Shown here: positions 46,697-58,900 of the stretch, in pieces
How positions within the stretch are numbered: position 1 is the stretch's first letter
Layout: each line of letters begins with the position of its first letter
Assembly: GCA_037957365.1 (NCBI GenBank)
Contig: JARHVA010000459.1
Location: 3,533,501-3,597,500, forward strand
Direction of reading: 5' to 3'
From: Torreya grandis
Lineage: Eukaryota > Streptophyta > Pinopsida > Cupressales > Taxaceae
Length of the DNA: 64,000 bases
Program-made: the position numbers and the translations under genes
Notes under the pieces: model-generated
Told to the model about the DNA's origin: nothing
What the model saw: the letters and a program-made list of their open reading frames with translations, nothing else
Database searches by the model: none

Positions 46697-47285
46697 ATGA
46701 CTGAGTTTGAATCCCTACAAACCAATCTTGAGCAATTAGACATTGGTGGAGAACCATGTGTAGACCTATTTGAAGCAAAGATTGTGGTTACCCAAATGTC
46801 AACCCCTACTGCTCAAATTCTATTTGAACATTTAGGTAAGGGTAATTACTTCTTGACCACAAAGGATGCTCATGTAGAGGCTGATGAAAGTCCCATAGCT
46901 GGAAATCTAGGATTTCATCCAAACAAAGCATCAGAAGAATTAGTAAGGTGCAGTACAAATCAAGAAGGATCTTCCATCTCCCATGAAGAGAAATTTGATA
47001 GAAGATTAGCTTTTAATGATGCTTGGATCTTGGAATCCAATGGAAATATTTCTTCCACAGCTAGATATGAATCTTTGTTGCTCGAATTGAAAAATACTCA
47101 GGGTGAAGAGGTCAAACTCCTTCACATCAAAGGAGATGCTAAGCTAATGGTTTGTTAAGAGTTTGATGCTGACAATCAAAGAATGTACTAGACTAGACCA
47201 ATAGAACATCAAGCTATGGTGGTGGACCATACTGTTGTATTCCAAAGTCAGCAAAAGGAACTCTTTGTAGGGAGAGCAAAGAGTT
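46697..47285 (+). pseudogene. Element VII C-terminal RNase H fragment
   Basis: A 153-codon frame (46,697-47,158) ends with STARYESLLLELKNTQG and LLHIKGDAKLMVC. This matches the middle of the second, archaeal-type RNase H of TAT elements (NN.AEYEAL..GL..A, then GDSKLVV). The Glu of the ARYESL block and the Asp of GDAKL are kept, while the first catalytic Asp region is absent. A stop follows Cys, and weaker similarity continues to about 47,285. The N-terminal 100 residues have no assignment. It follows gag after a large internal deletion. Confidence 0.55.
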
Positions 47286-47598
47286 ATGGTTTTTAGTTTG
47301 AAGACCACGTCCTACCCTAGAGCAAGAAGAAGAAAAGGCCAAGAGGAAGATGCAAAAAATTGGTTTCTTGGTGGAGAGCTCCATTCACCCATCACTATTT
47401 CTAGGGGAAAAATGGTTTCCTACTGGTTTACAAAGATGGCACACTATTTTCACTGCCTCTCAAGAAGCAACATTTGAAGCACTTCAACTCTTGAAGTATC
47501 AAATCATTACATCTATATATATGTATATTTGTATAGTTTTTAATTCTATTTTATTTTTTTTGTTTTCATTTTTGATGCCTTTCATTTATGGGTAGCAT
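47286..47598 (+). other. Element VII 3' noncoding part
   Basis: Two overlapping short frames (47,286-47,477 and 47,350-47,595) have no domain. TATATA and poly-T runs lie at 47,510-47,570. Confidence 0.3.
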
Positions 47599-47654
47599 GA
47601 CTCCGTAGCCCAATGGTACACATGTAGACACTAGAGATTCTGGATTCTACTCCC
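47599..47654 (+). other. tRNA-Arg-like sequence beside the 3' LTR
   Basis: GACTCCGTAGCCCAATGG matches the 5' arm and D-arm start of a plant tRNA-Arg with one change as I recall that gene, and includes an A-box (TAGCCCAATGG). Near 47,631 CTAGAGATTCTGGATTCTA followed by CTCCC resembles the variable and T arms, including a mutated B-box. The anticodon arm is missing or scrambled and the acceptor stem does not close. A second piece at 47,682-47,698 (TTCCCCAACTGGAGCCA) looks like the 3' end with CCA, two bases before the LTR. It is not a functional tRNA gene. A remnant of tRNA capture is my inference. Confidence 0.4.
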
Positions 47655-47700
47655 TTCAATTCTTTTTGCAATTGATAGAAGTTCCCCAACTGGAGCCAGC

Positions 47701-50431
47701 TTTTGTCCCCCAAAAAGTATCACTCATTTTTGGGACAAAATTTGAACTATTTTGGTCCTACAGACCAAAATTGTCTCTTCCCTTTCCAAAATTTGTCCTG
47801 GGCATTAAAATTATTCACTCTTAAAGCTTCTCAAGAATCTATAGACTCTATGGGCTTAAATCTATGGATTCTATAGCCTTGAATCTACAGACTCTATAGG
47901 AAAAGAAAATCTATGGACTCTATAGGCTAAGTTCAATGGGATTTATAGGTTGATTTCTACGGACTTGGTTTCTATGGACTCTATAGCAAGGTTCATTTCT
48001 ATAGGGTGAAAGGCTTCTATAGGCAGCTTCAATCCAAATAATCAGTTTCCAACATTTAGTCATATTTGGGATTGGTTCAATGCCTTGGTTCAATCAAAAA
48101 TGTCCATCAGCAAGAATTTAAGCAAGGATCCAACCATTGAACCATTGAACCTTGAACCATTTTTGTTCAATAGGTTCAACAAGTTCAAAGGTTCAACGTC
48201 ATCGACAAGAGTTAAGCACTTCATCAAGGTTTAAAGTTCAATTGCTTCAAGGTTCAATGGCTTCAAAACACTTATCAAAAAGAAGGCTTGAACCATTGAA
48301 CCACTTTGGTTCAATGGGTTCAAGGTTCAACAGGTTCAACACTTTTGGTTCAACAAAGGAATTTCTAAAGGACTTAGCCAAATCAAAGGGAATGAACCAT
48401 TGAATTGTTGAACCAAAGATTGGTTTAATAGTTGGTTCAATGCTTTGGTTCAATCAAATGGTTCACTCAGTTGGCTCATCAAATGGTTCATCTATTTGGT
48501 TCAAATCTTGGTTCATCAGCTTCGTTCAAAGCTTGGTTCATTGGCTTGGTTCAATCAAAGGGATCATCAGCTTGGTTCAAAGCTTGGTTCAAAGCATGGT
48601 TCAAAGCTTAGTTCAATGGATTGGTTCAAAGGAGCAGTTCAATGCAAAAGTTTAGGAGAGCTTCCTAAAGGACAAGTGCCCTTGCAGAGGACACTTGGTT
48701 GACAAAAGCACCCTTCAAAAGGGTCATTTTCAAAGAAGCTACAAAGTTAAACTTTTTCAAATTTTTGTTTAAGGCAGTTAAAAAAGTCTAAGGCATAATT
48801 CCTTTAGACTTTTTGTTTGAAGGAATTCCTTTGGACAAAAAGTCCAAAATAATTTGGGAAAGAAGTTGTGGGCAGAAAGCCTAAAGAAATTTCCAAAGAG
48901 GCAAAGTGTTCAGAACAATTATGTGGAATTTTTGTCCACGGGAATTTGTCCATTGACTTTTTTACTATGGGAATTTGTTTGCAAAAAAAGCCTAGGGAAA
49001 TGCCCGTGGTAAAATATCAGGGCAAATGTCTGCAAAGAAATCCTAGGGAAAATGTCCACGGGAATTGTTTGCAGGAAATATCTATAGGAAATGTCTATGA
49101 GAGACTCCAAAGAAAAGGTTGCTGAAGGACCCCAAAGGGCAAGTGCCCTTGCGGGGGACTCTCAGCTGCTGAATTGAAGGACACTCCCCCAAAGCTGAAG
49201 GGTCACCTTCCCTTCAGGAGGATGCAAAATAGGAAAGCTGAAGAAAGACCAAGGGGTGACGTGTTCGAAGACATCAAATTCAAAAATAGTGAACTAGCCA
49301 TTGAAAGCATATTGACGAGTGAACGAATGTCAATTTCCAAGCTCATAAAATATTCGTTGATCCTTGTAATCTATAGACCTAAATGCATTCATAGGATTTA
49401 AGGCTAAGATCAACAGGAAGTGATTAAGGAATAGAGTATCAAATTAAATCAAGGACCCGATTCTATTAACTAGAAAAGGAGGAATGATGAAGGATCAAAT
49501 CACCAGGTGGACATTGAAAGATGTAAACTTTCAATAGCATGACTTGTTTCTCTGCATTGAGAAAAACAAATGGGTAGATTCCTCTAAATTCTAGCCTATC
49601 TTCTTAACAAATTTCAATGTAACATGATGTGTTATTGTTCCCGAGTCCTTCTTGAAGAGGCTATATAAGGGACTCTCTTTTATTGTAAATATATCTCTTT
49701 CTAACAATTAGAAATGAAATTTTGTCCAAATTGAAAGACATTACCGAGACTTTGAGCTTAGATTGTTGATCATATTTTATTATTGGAATAAGAAAGCAAG
49801 TGAATTTTTAGACTTTGTGCTGTGATATCTTTGTTGTTGGAGAAACTGTTCTTATATCTTTTTCCTTAATATATTTTCTGTTCCATTAATTCAACAAGCA
49901 GGATTAGTGAAATTAGTCAGGAAGGTGTCCTGAAGTCGATTGTGGAGAGACTTTGTGCCCCCATAATTGCCTTTCAATGTGTTTTATTTTCATTTCTATG
50001 TAAAGGACCTTGGGATGACTTTGTGCCCTCATTGTCCTTCATATCTCACTCTTGGGCAATTCAGGTGGAGACTTTGTGCTGCATCTCGATTTGCTAGTTG
50101 CTATGTCCTTGGTTACATTTTGCAATTAATACATGGAGTATTCTTGTGGCTTGTTGAATAGTACTTCTAAAAGAAGAGTGCTTTCTATCATTTCTTGAGT
50201 TTCTCATTTGATCCACATGCATCATCTCTGAAAAAAGAGAGATGGATGGCTTGTCCTACCCTTGAGTATTATTTTTTATTTATATATAGGGAACCTCCCC
50301 TTAATGAGAGGAGAGATTAGTCCCTTTTTGATGCGGTAAACCTACACATTTGGATGACTAATCTTCTTACTTTGGCTGATCAAACTTATTTTGTTTATTA
50401 GTATGTTGATCGACAAAATATTCAACAAACA
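47701..50431 (+). repeat. Element VII 3' LTR
   Basis: 2,731 bp, collinear with the left LTR including the three repeat blocks (47,835-48,010, 48,125-48,650, 48,920-49,095) and the TATA box (49,672). The first bases are TTTTG instead of TGTTG. No convincing polypurine tract precedes it. Confidence 0.9.
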
Positions 50432-51182
50432 ATAAGGAAACATGATTTATGTGTAGAGGAACATGGGATTAGTCTCACAAAATGGAGAGATCATAAGAAA
50501 ATCCAAGGGTGAAATAATGTATCTACTTCAAATGTCACACAATGGTGACTCATAAAATGATGAGAGCATATAACTAAGGCTAAATAAGGATGAGGAAATT
50601 AAAGGATAAGTTATTTTTTGTGAAATAGTTTATGAGTCTTAGGATCCTTAAGGCAAATAAGTTGTTAAAAAATAAGAGAATGGGTGATTGAGGAAACTCG
50701 AGATACCCCATTATCCAAGTGTTGCCTACATAGTCCATGTGGACCTCAAAATGATGTACTTCTCTTTGAAATGGGAGGAAAAATAGCAAGGTGTTCTAGA
50801 AATAAATTTAAAAAATAGGATGGTCCATCCTAAAAAAGTTGATGAATTTATATATTGCATGGAAATTCTAAGCCAATTTTCATGATTTGTGATTTTTAGG
50901 ATTTTCTATATATTTTACATTTTTTTTCCCTATGTTTCTCAAGTCAATTGAGAATTACAAGAGACTAAATAGCCCAAATCATAAAATATTGAGAGCATAA
51001 GAACTTAAATTTATCACAAAATGATGAGATCATTAAGGATCAACATATACCATAATAAAATAATAGAACTAATGATCAAATTAAAAATGAAACCCAACCA
51101 TAAGGTGACATGTATTTATAACTCCTATAGAAATTGTAAGCCCATTTGCATGAATTGGTAATGTTTTTGGTCTTTTGTTTTA
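50432..51182. other. Element VI interior right of element VII, no gene
   Basis: It begins with the ATAAG duplication. Loose repeats of AAAATGATGAGA-type occur, and no coding domain is seen. Confidence 0.35.
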
Positions 51183-51470
<288 letters not shown>

Positions 51471-51990
51471 TGGATAATTAGTGAAAACACAATATTAAAA
51501 AAGCTACATGAACCACTTATCCAAGTAGATGTACTTCCATATGTAAGAATTCAAATGAGATGTAAACCAAATATAATGGGTATATCAATGACCATATTAA
51601 GGTAGTGGTAAATATCAAGTAGCATAAAAATAAAACTATAATAATATGAAATTAAAAATAAATCCCAAGGAACCATCTATTAGGAAAAAACCATCTATTG
51701 ATAACCATGGTACACTTATCTACAAAAGAAGTTATAGATACTGATCAAGTAAAACTAACTCATAAAATGGTCCTTGAATGTGTACAGAATTCTAGTGAAT
51801 CATAATCAAGATAATAATTGATAATGGGAGCAAAATTATAGTAGTTTGAGTTAAAGGAGGATTGGTCTAGGTATAGTGGAATGTAAATGGTCCAAGTTAC
51901 AATGGTCTAGGGTACAACAGTCTAGGCTAAAATAGTCCACGATACAACTATAATGAAAAATAAGTAATTTTGGCATAGGGTCCCCCCAAG
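51471..51990 (-). other. Element VI region after integrase, no gene
   Basis: Stops in all frames. A loosely repeated motif TGGTCTAGG/ACAGTCTAGG/ATAGTCCACG occurs at 51,870-51,950. The end of the integrase cannot be placed exactly. Confidence 0.35.
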
Positions 51991-53060
51991 TATGGGCTCT
52001 TATGCATAATGGTTTAAAAGGTTTTCAAGTGCATAAATGCTTAATATGTATAATTTTCACTGGTTCCATGATATATTTTCTATTTGGATTATCTAATCGG
52101 TATGCCCATGAACCATAGTTTGATGTAACTACATATGGGCCAAGCCAGTTGGGCTGAAACTTAGCCTTCTTGCATTCAATATTGGTGTTTTTTAATTTTA
52201 TTTTAGGACCAATTATCCAAATTCAATTTCCAAAGGGATAATGTATTTTTTATAGATATGATATAACCTATTCTATTCTCTTAAATTTTTATGGCAGCTA
52301 AACATGCCATCAATAAGTTTTAGCTCTCGCAACCTAGAAATTCTAGTCTTCATCATCAACAATGTGCTGCAATGATACCTAAAATGAATGTAACTTGATA
52401 TCAACTAGGATAATAGCATCTGGGCCAAAAACTATGGAATATATAGTGACACCTATAAGGGTATGATGATTAATACATTAGGCCTAGAGGGTAAGAAATA
52501 TTTGTAAGTGCCAATTACAAATAATATCATTGAGAGTCTTCTTAAGGATTGAGATAATGGTTTTGTTGTATGCCTTAGCTTAACCTTTGCCTTCTAGTTT
52601 TTATGGTGTGGATTTATTGTGTTTGATTTTGAATAGGGTATAGAGGGATTTAAAAAAATTATTCACAAATGAATCACCATTATCAAATATGATTTGGGTG
52701 GGGATACCATAATGACAAATGATATGGTAATGGATAAACTTGGAGATTTGCTTCTTAGCTACATAAGTGAGAGGAATGGCCTCAATCCACTTATTAAAAT
52801 ACTTTGTATCAGTAAGAATGTATGTATAGCCATCATATCATGTTGGGTTTATTTTTTTGATGAGATCAAGACCCCACATATAAAATGACCATAGTTTAAT
52901 AATCAGTTATAGCAGCAATGAAGGTGCATTTATCAAATTACCATATTTTTTGTTGGCAACACACTTATTAACATATTTTCAATCATATGTCTCCATATTG
53001 GGCCATTAGTGTCCTATTATAAGTAGTTTCTTGTTGAGAACTATGTCAATAGTGTTGTCC
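51991..53060 (-). pseudogene. Element VI integrase (broken)
   Basis: On the minus strand from 52,859 the core reads FYMWGLDLIKKINPT, DTKYFNKWIEAIPLTYVAKK, FIHYHIICHYGIPTQIIFDN, GDSFVN. The first two acidic residues of the D,D-35-E triad (Asp in GLDLI and in FDNG) are kept. The last Glu region is decayed. CVANKKYGN near 52,960 fits the end of the N-terminal zinc-binding domain. Integrase would insert the cDNA into chromosomes. Frameshifts and stops abolish function. It follows the second RNase H, the order expected of Ty3 elements. Confidence 0.8.
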
Positions 53061-53479
53061 CCACACATTCATTTGTGGATCTCTTTAAGTGTTAATGTTG
53101 ATTCTCCCAAAGATAAACAATGAATAAGCATTCTATCATATCCCCTATGATAAAGAGTGTTTCCAAGGAGGGTATAATAAGCTAGGTGATGAAGTAAAGT
53201 TTTATACAATTATTTTAAAGGTTGGGAGGAATAACTTGGTCATGAAAATAGTTATAAATATTTTAGTACCAAGGAGGTTCATTTGGGATATTAGGACCAG
53301 ATATAGTATAAACCCTCTCTAAATTTGGTGATACATGAATAGGTTGTAGAAGGTTCTCAATGAGAATCGATACTCTTTAACATCATTGGAAACTAATACC
53401 ATAGACCCAATTGTTGACATTACATTGAATAATTGATTATTGACCTATGGTACCTATTTAAATTGTAGTGACCTAAAAT

Positions 53480-53865
53480 GTGACTTGAGATTATCCACAA
53501 TATACTTATAGGGTAAAAGCTTATCATTCCTAGTTGAATTATAGTTTATAATCTAGTTAATGATTAATTGAGAGTCCCCATAAACCATTAACTATTATAT
53601 ATCCCATTATATTACAATATAAATTCTTATAATAATAGCTTCACATTTGGCCATGTTATTTATGCAGTGGAAGCTAATCTAAAAGGCCTTGGAGATAAGG
53701 CCCCCTTATTATGTAACTAGTAAAATTATAGCTCCAAATAAATGGGATGTTAAAGAGCCATCAAAATATAATGTATAGTTTTTAGATTCATGATCCACTT
53801 CCTCTATTGCCATGATAGAGTCATCTGGAAAATCAAATGTGAGTGGTTGATTATCTATGATAGGA
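53480..53865 (-). pseudogene. Element VI second (archaeal-type) RNase H (broken)
   Basis: On the minus strand LYFDGSLTSHLFGAIILL carries the first catalytic Asp (FDGS). NNMAKCEAIIIRI keeps the Glu of the AEYEA block, and VYGDSQLIIN keeps the second Asp. An RNase H domain lies separately just before it, so this is the extra domain that marks the TAT/Ogre lineage. Stops interrupt it. The following 53,061-53,479 is linker to integrase with no clear motif. Confidence 0.7.
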
Positions 53866-53899
53866 GCTTCAACAAGCTGATCTATGATGACTTGAATAT

Positions 53900-55150
53900 T
53901 AATATATTTCTAATTTTGGTACTCAAAATCAAATTTTCTCAATAGCATAACCCATTTAACCATGTGGCATGTAATATTTTATTTAGCTAATAAGTACTTG
54001 AGAGGGTCCACCTTAGCAATGAAAATAGTCTTATTATTTAACATGTAGTGCAAAAACTTTTAGGAAGTGAACACCATTGCCAAAAAAACTTTATCAATAG
54101 TTTAATAATTATTATAATTTATCATGATAATATTTCTTAGATAGTATACGACATGCTCTTTAACTCATTTATCATGTTGGGCCAAGAGTGCCCCTAGTGC
54201 ATGTTATGTTGTTAATATATAAAGAAGCAATGGATGGCTAGGTGTTGGTAGTATAAATACTAGTAGGTTGGATAGGTATGTCTTTAATTTTGAGAATTAT
54301 TGATAACAATAAATATGAAATTAAAATGTGACACTTTAATTCTAGATTTAATTTTATCCTAAAAGTAGTGGAGCTATTTTAGATTAGAAGGTGGAGGTAT
54401 TTCCATGATGACCTTGACCTTAGTGATATGCACTTAAATCCATATTTGTGATATAATAAATCCCATTAGTCTACCTAAGTTAACACCAAATATGCACTTA
54501 GGATTAATATGAACCTTATATTTATGAACTCTCTCAAATATTCTTCATAGAATGTTAGGATGTCCAATATAATTTCTTGATTTTACTAATATATATTCAA
54601 CATAATACTCAAATACATCATTCATCATGTAAGGGAAGATGATAGTAATATAAAATTAATAAGTGACACCAAAATTATGCAATCCAAAAGTCATGACCTA
54701 GTAACATAATGTTCCCCATTGTGTTGTGAACATAGTCTTGTGTTGGTCTTCTAGGGCTATATTATTATGGTTGTACCTGGAGAAATCATCCATGAGAGAA
54801 AACATATCATACCCTATATTTAAGTTCAAAATTATGTCAATTATTGGTAGAGGTAAATAATCCTAAGGACACACTTTGTTGATGTCTCTAAAATTAGTAC
54901 ATAAGCATATGCCCTGTGGCTTTTTGCTAACAAGGACTATACTTGATATCCATTCATAGTAGTCTAGTGTTCTTATGAAACCATCTCCAAATAATTTCTC
55001 TATCTCAATTTTCACTAATATGGAAATTCATGGGTGCATATTCCATAATTTATTTTTGATATGATTAGCATCTAGATGTATGACAAGTTGATGCATAGCT
55101 AAGGCAGGGTCCAGGCTTGGCATGCCTAAGTAGACCCATGCAAATCTATT
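53900..55150 (-). pseudogene. Element VI reverse transcriptase and first RNase H (broken)
   Basis: From 55,150 leftward the minus strand reads FAWVYLGMPSLDPALAMHQL, ANHIKNKLWNMHP, FGDGFIRTLDYYEWISSIVL, then VSKKPQGICLCTNFRDINKV. Later come MFSLMDDFSRYNH, the active-site block EYYVEYILVKS (54,570-54,610), and NLGRLMGFIISQ with EIPPPSNLK. The Y-V-D-D motif is changed to YVEY, so both catalytic Asp are lost. The RNase H part near 53,950-54,060 includes IAKVDPLKYLL and WVMLLRKFDFE. Order, lineage features and strand agree with the adjoining domains. Stops and frameshifts occur throughout. Confidence 0.85.
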
Positions 55151-56640
55151 AATAAAATCCCTTAGAATAGTGAAAGTATAATAATTATATTCATTGGTAA
55201 GGGATGATCATAGATAAATAATCTTATAATATTCATAGGTTCTAAATCTTAACTCGATCATATTCTTCACAAGGAGTGTGGAGCCACCTTCTAAAATAGT
55301 ATAAAATGTTTGATATGGATCCTCTTCTTTAGCTATTGGTTGTGAGTCCCAAATCTCATCATAGTAAGATTAATCTATGTTTTATTGTTTTGGTAATTTT
55401 TAATTGACAATTTTCTCTAGAAAGTTGAGAGAAATATTCTCAAAGACTTTATGTTATTTATAAGTAATATTGGAACTAGCTATAAAGCTTGGATTTGGTG
55501 AACATTTCACTCCTAATGAGGGTGAGAAAACTTCCCTATCCAATAGCACATGAAATAGGTTTTCACTCAAGGGCTTGTATTTATCTTTACTATTTTATTA
55601 ACCAATTATCACCTTAAATAGGTTTTCACTCAAAAATCTCAATGTTTTATCTAGTATATGGCCAAAGAAGTTTGTCTACTCTCCAAAGTAGGTGTTAGAG
55701 TCTAATGAGAAGTCAAAACCTTTTTTTATCATCACCAAGTGATAATCCATACTAAGGCCCATATAATTGACATTAGATTCCTCATTATAAAAATCATCTC
55801 TAGGTATAATATAATTTTTTTGTCCTAATTGATAAGGTTAAAATGACAACAACTAAGTTGGTAATGATCTGTGATGGTGATAATGGAATTGGAATCAAAT
55901 AGGTTGGTATAAACTAGCTCATTATAGGATCTATATTGGACACTATATCAATACCAAGATTTTCTTCATCATTAAAAAAATAGGAATCACTTACAAAATA
56001 CATGAGGTCACCCCTAATTGGTATAAATCCAATGCCTTGGTTCATAGTAGGTTTTCCAATAAATAGATGTTCAAGAATACCTTGCTCCCATAGATGCAAT
56101 ATTTTAATGTAAAATATAAATAATCAATAATTTGATTAGGTATATGGTACTTAGGACTCTAAAACTAGTTAGTGAGGCCATTATAATACAACCAATCTCC
56201 ATAATTAATGGCCTCTTAATCTTGATTTGGTAAAGTGGTTGGTAAAAATACCATTGGCTACTTCTAGGGAGGTGTGTTCTTCTTCTACCAAATCATGTTG
56301 GGTATGTTAGGGATTTAAAAAGGTTTGGGTCTTCCATAAGACTTGGGAGATTTGGGAAACTTTCTAACATTAAAAAAATCATTTAGATGGTATGTGGAAA
56401 TGTCAACATCCTCAACAATAAGCTAATTTTCAAAGGTTATAGGAAATGGATCAGTCAAAGTGATAGTAATATCACTAGGGTTGATATAATTAGATTCAAT
56501 TGGTTTAGAAACTATGGATTTATTCTTCTTAGCTACAAATTCAAAACTAGGTCAATAGTTATAATTTTAATAATTAGTTTTTAAATGTTTACAATATTGG
56601 TATGGCTACAAATCATCATAAATAGTGACATTAATTCTAG
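55151..56640 (-). pseudogene. Element VI linker between protease and RT (broken)
   Basis: Short open pieces, including a 61-codon frame (56,099-55,914) with SDSYFFNDEENLGIDI, read as the acidic linker that precedes RT. No G-patch segment as clear as at 29,300 is visible here. Confidence 0.45.
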
Positions 56641-56975
56641 AATGGGGGAACTTGAGGCATTGATGTAGGGTAAAAGTAATAGTTCATACTTCATTGATCA
56701 AAGGATGACTAGAAATTACATTATTAGACAATCATATGTCTATAACATGGCATAGGGTATCATAGATTACATACCCAAAAATAATTGGCAATCAAATGGT
56801 CCCTGAAGACTCTCTTTCAACATTGTCATATGTTTTGATCATGATTTTTTTAGCCGTATGTCTTTAGTGATGGTATATCCAAACTATTGTGTCAATTTTA
56901 ATGACACTATATTCAAACCTAAATCATTATCTATAAGAACATGCTTTATATTTTGATGTGTTATAATGAAATTAA
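56641..56975 (-). pseudogene. Element VI protease (broken)
   Basis: Near 56,965-56,895 the minus strand reads NIKHVLIDNDLGLNIVSLK, equivalent to the TAT active-site segment. The catalytic Asp is present, but the following Gly is Asp and Ser is Leu. The later part (about 56,760-56,640) has VIYDTLCHVID and TLHQCLKFPHSRINVTI, matching the end of the same protease. It is paralogous to 29,744-30,170. Confidence 0.65.
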
Positions 56976-57419
56976 TATACAAGTGATTATTATGACTAGG
57001 ACCAAAGGAAGACATATCTCATTGATCAAAGGTAAGTTGTTGTCTTTGAGATATATGTCCCATGAGTGTTTGGAATTGGCTAGGGTTAATGTCCTTAAGA
57101 AAAGTGGATTATTTGAGGAATTCATTTAGTATGGTCCTATGAAATTTTGACATACACAAGAGATCTAATATATACATTTGTGCAGATGTTTTACTTAGTT
57201 CTTCATGAATACTATATGGTTTATCAATAGTTGGAGAAGAAAGTTTGGCCTTATTTGGTATGGGGTTAGTTTTAGGATTAGAAGACATAGGGTTAAAATT
57301 CAGCTCAGTGTTGAAAGAAGGCAAAGGGCATTAAAGGGTAACTTGTGAGCATCTACTTACGACTACAAAATTTTGAGTCAGTAGAGTGTTATCACAATTA
57401 TAAGAATTGGGTGGTGGTA

Positions 57420-58900
57420 CTAAATAGTAACCCACAAAAAATGAAGTGCAATAGAATTTATTAAACTTGGTGCAAGCTGACTTGAAGGAGAGGGTGATGA
57501 CCCTAAAATAGAGGGATTAATGCTTCTAGAAGCTTCAAATGGTACATAAGTTTTGATTATAGTGGTGGTGATAAGATTACTAGAAATATGTCCCACAATG
57601 TTATTATAATCATATGGCATAATATTTTAACCCATGTTATTGGATTGGGTATTATGATCCTAATTATGAAGATGTTGATTGTGTTTAAGACCTTATCCTT
57701 GTTGATATTGGACCCTACCTTGGTTTTGATTATTCCATTATTGTTGTTGGTTATGCTTGGAGAAATGGGTCTTTTTAAATGCCCATATCATAATTGGTGT
57801 TTTGTGCTAATTTTTTCACTTTAATTTCTCATATCTTAATTAATTCCTCAATGAGATGTGTGAATTATACACATCAATAAACAACATGGGAAATAACATG
57901 ATGTAAATCATAGAACTCATCTTCATGATACCAGTTAGATTTGGGTTGATCTTTAGGAAATGCTTTTGGCACAAGCCATATGATTAGGTTGGATGCAACC
58001 ATATTATAGCATACCACCTCAATAGGTTCTCCTAACTTGTTGAATGATCTATATTTGTTGAATCCTCTATATGGAAGAGTTCTTTGAAAAGTGAGTGGTG
58101 GATTAGATTGTGTATTTTAAGCTAGGGCATCTTGCACTATTCGTACATGTCATGATTTTATTAGTCCATTACCCACCATATTCTTTTTTTTAAAAAACTT
58201 TATGCATGTTCATAGTATTAGAATGAACAAGTATTTTAGTCTAATTTGATATTTGAGCCTGTGAGTATTTTTCACTAGGACTTTGGTAATAAGTGATTTC
58301 TTGATATGAAAACCCATCTCAATGATTTATTCAAATGTTTTGGCAAAAGTGATTCTTATATTATGGGCCACATTGGGTTATAGGTTCTATGTAAAAATTT
58401 TAGTGAGTTTCCTATCTAGAAAATTATTTTGAAAGTGACCATCTAGTACTCTCTACCATTGTAGATATGTTGCAATGCTTTCTTCATGTCTTTATCCTAG
58501 TTTACATAAGTCAACCACTATTAAATCATGCTAAATTTTATAATAAAATGGTTGATTTTTTTTCTAATAAATAATTGAAATTTGTAACCAGTTAATTAAT
58601 TAATTTTAGGATCCAATCTAATGCTTGTCCAACTAAACTACGTGGAAACAAGTGTAGCAAATAAATTCTATTGTAAGATACCTTCTGACACACCATGAAT
58701 AAGGTTTGAATATGTTTTTTAGGATCACCCATCCCTTTATATTGATCAAACTTTAACATCTCAATATGAGGTGGAAAAGTTACCTAAATAATTCTCAAGT
58801 AGAATGGATAAGGACACATCTCATCAAACTTATATTTTTTGATATGATTACCTATTTTAAGCCTTGTGACTATCTCCTACATTTATTTCCACTCTTGAAT
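57420..58900 (-). pseudogene. Element VI gag (broken)
   Basis: Minus-strand pieces such as NIRITFAKTFE and IEMGFHIKKSLI near 58,270-58,390, plus a region around 58,440-58,620 with long hydrophobic and basic helices, align in position and style with the gag at 30,800-32,000 of the truncated copy. Stops are dense. The polar piece at 57,620-57,420 may be the gag C-terminus. 56,976-57,419 is unassigned coding-like sequence. Confidence 0.45.

Larger units (their letters stand above)
42309..50431 (+). mobile_element. Element VII: deleted Ty3 (TAT-like) retrotransposon
   Basis: An 8.1-kb plus-strand element with ATAAG target duplications, LTRs of 2,775 and 2,731 bp and only 2.6 kb of interior. The interior keeps a tRNA-Arg primer site, a broken gag and a fragment of a late RNase H, and lacks protease, RT and integrase. 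The LTRs differ at roughly 10% of positions in the first 185 bases compared by eye, so it is younger than element I but older than element II. It is inserted in the 3' region of element VI. Confidence 0.88.

Noticed and set aside
57588..57824. Hydrophobic 78-codon plus-strand frame that looks membrane-like
   Set aside because: AT-rich sequence opposite element VI gag. Leu/Ile richness follows from composition.
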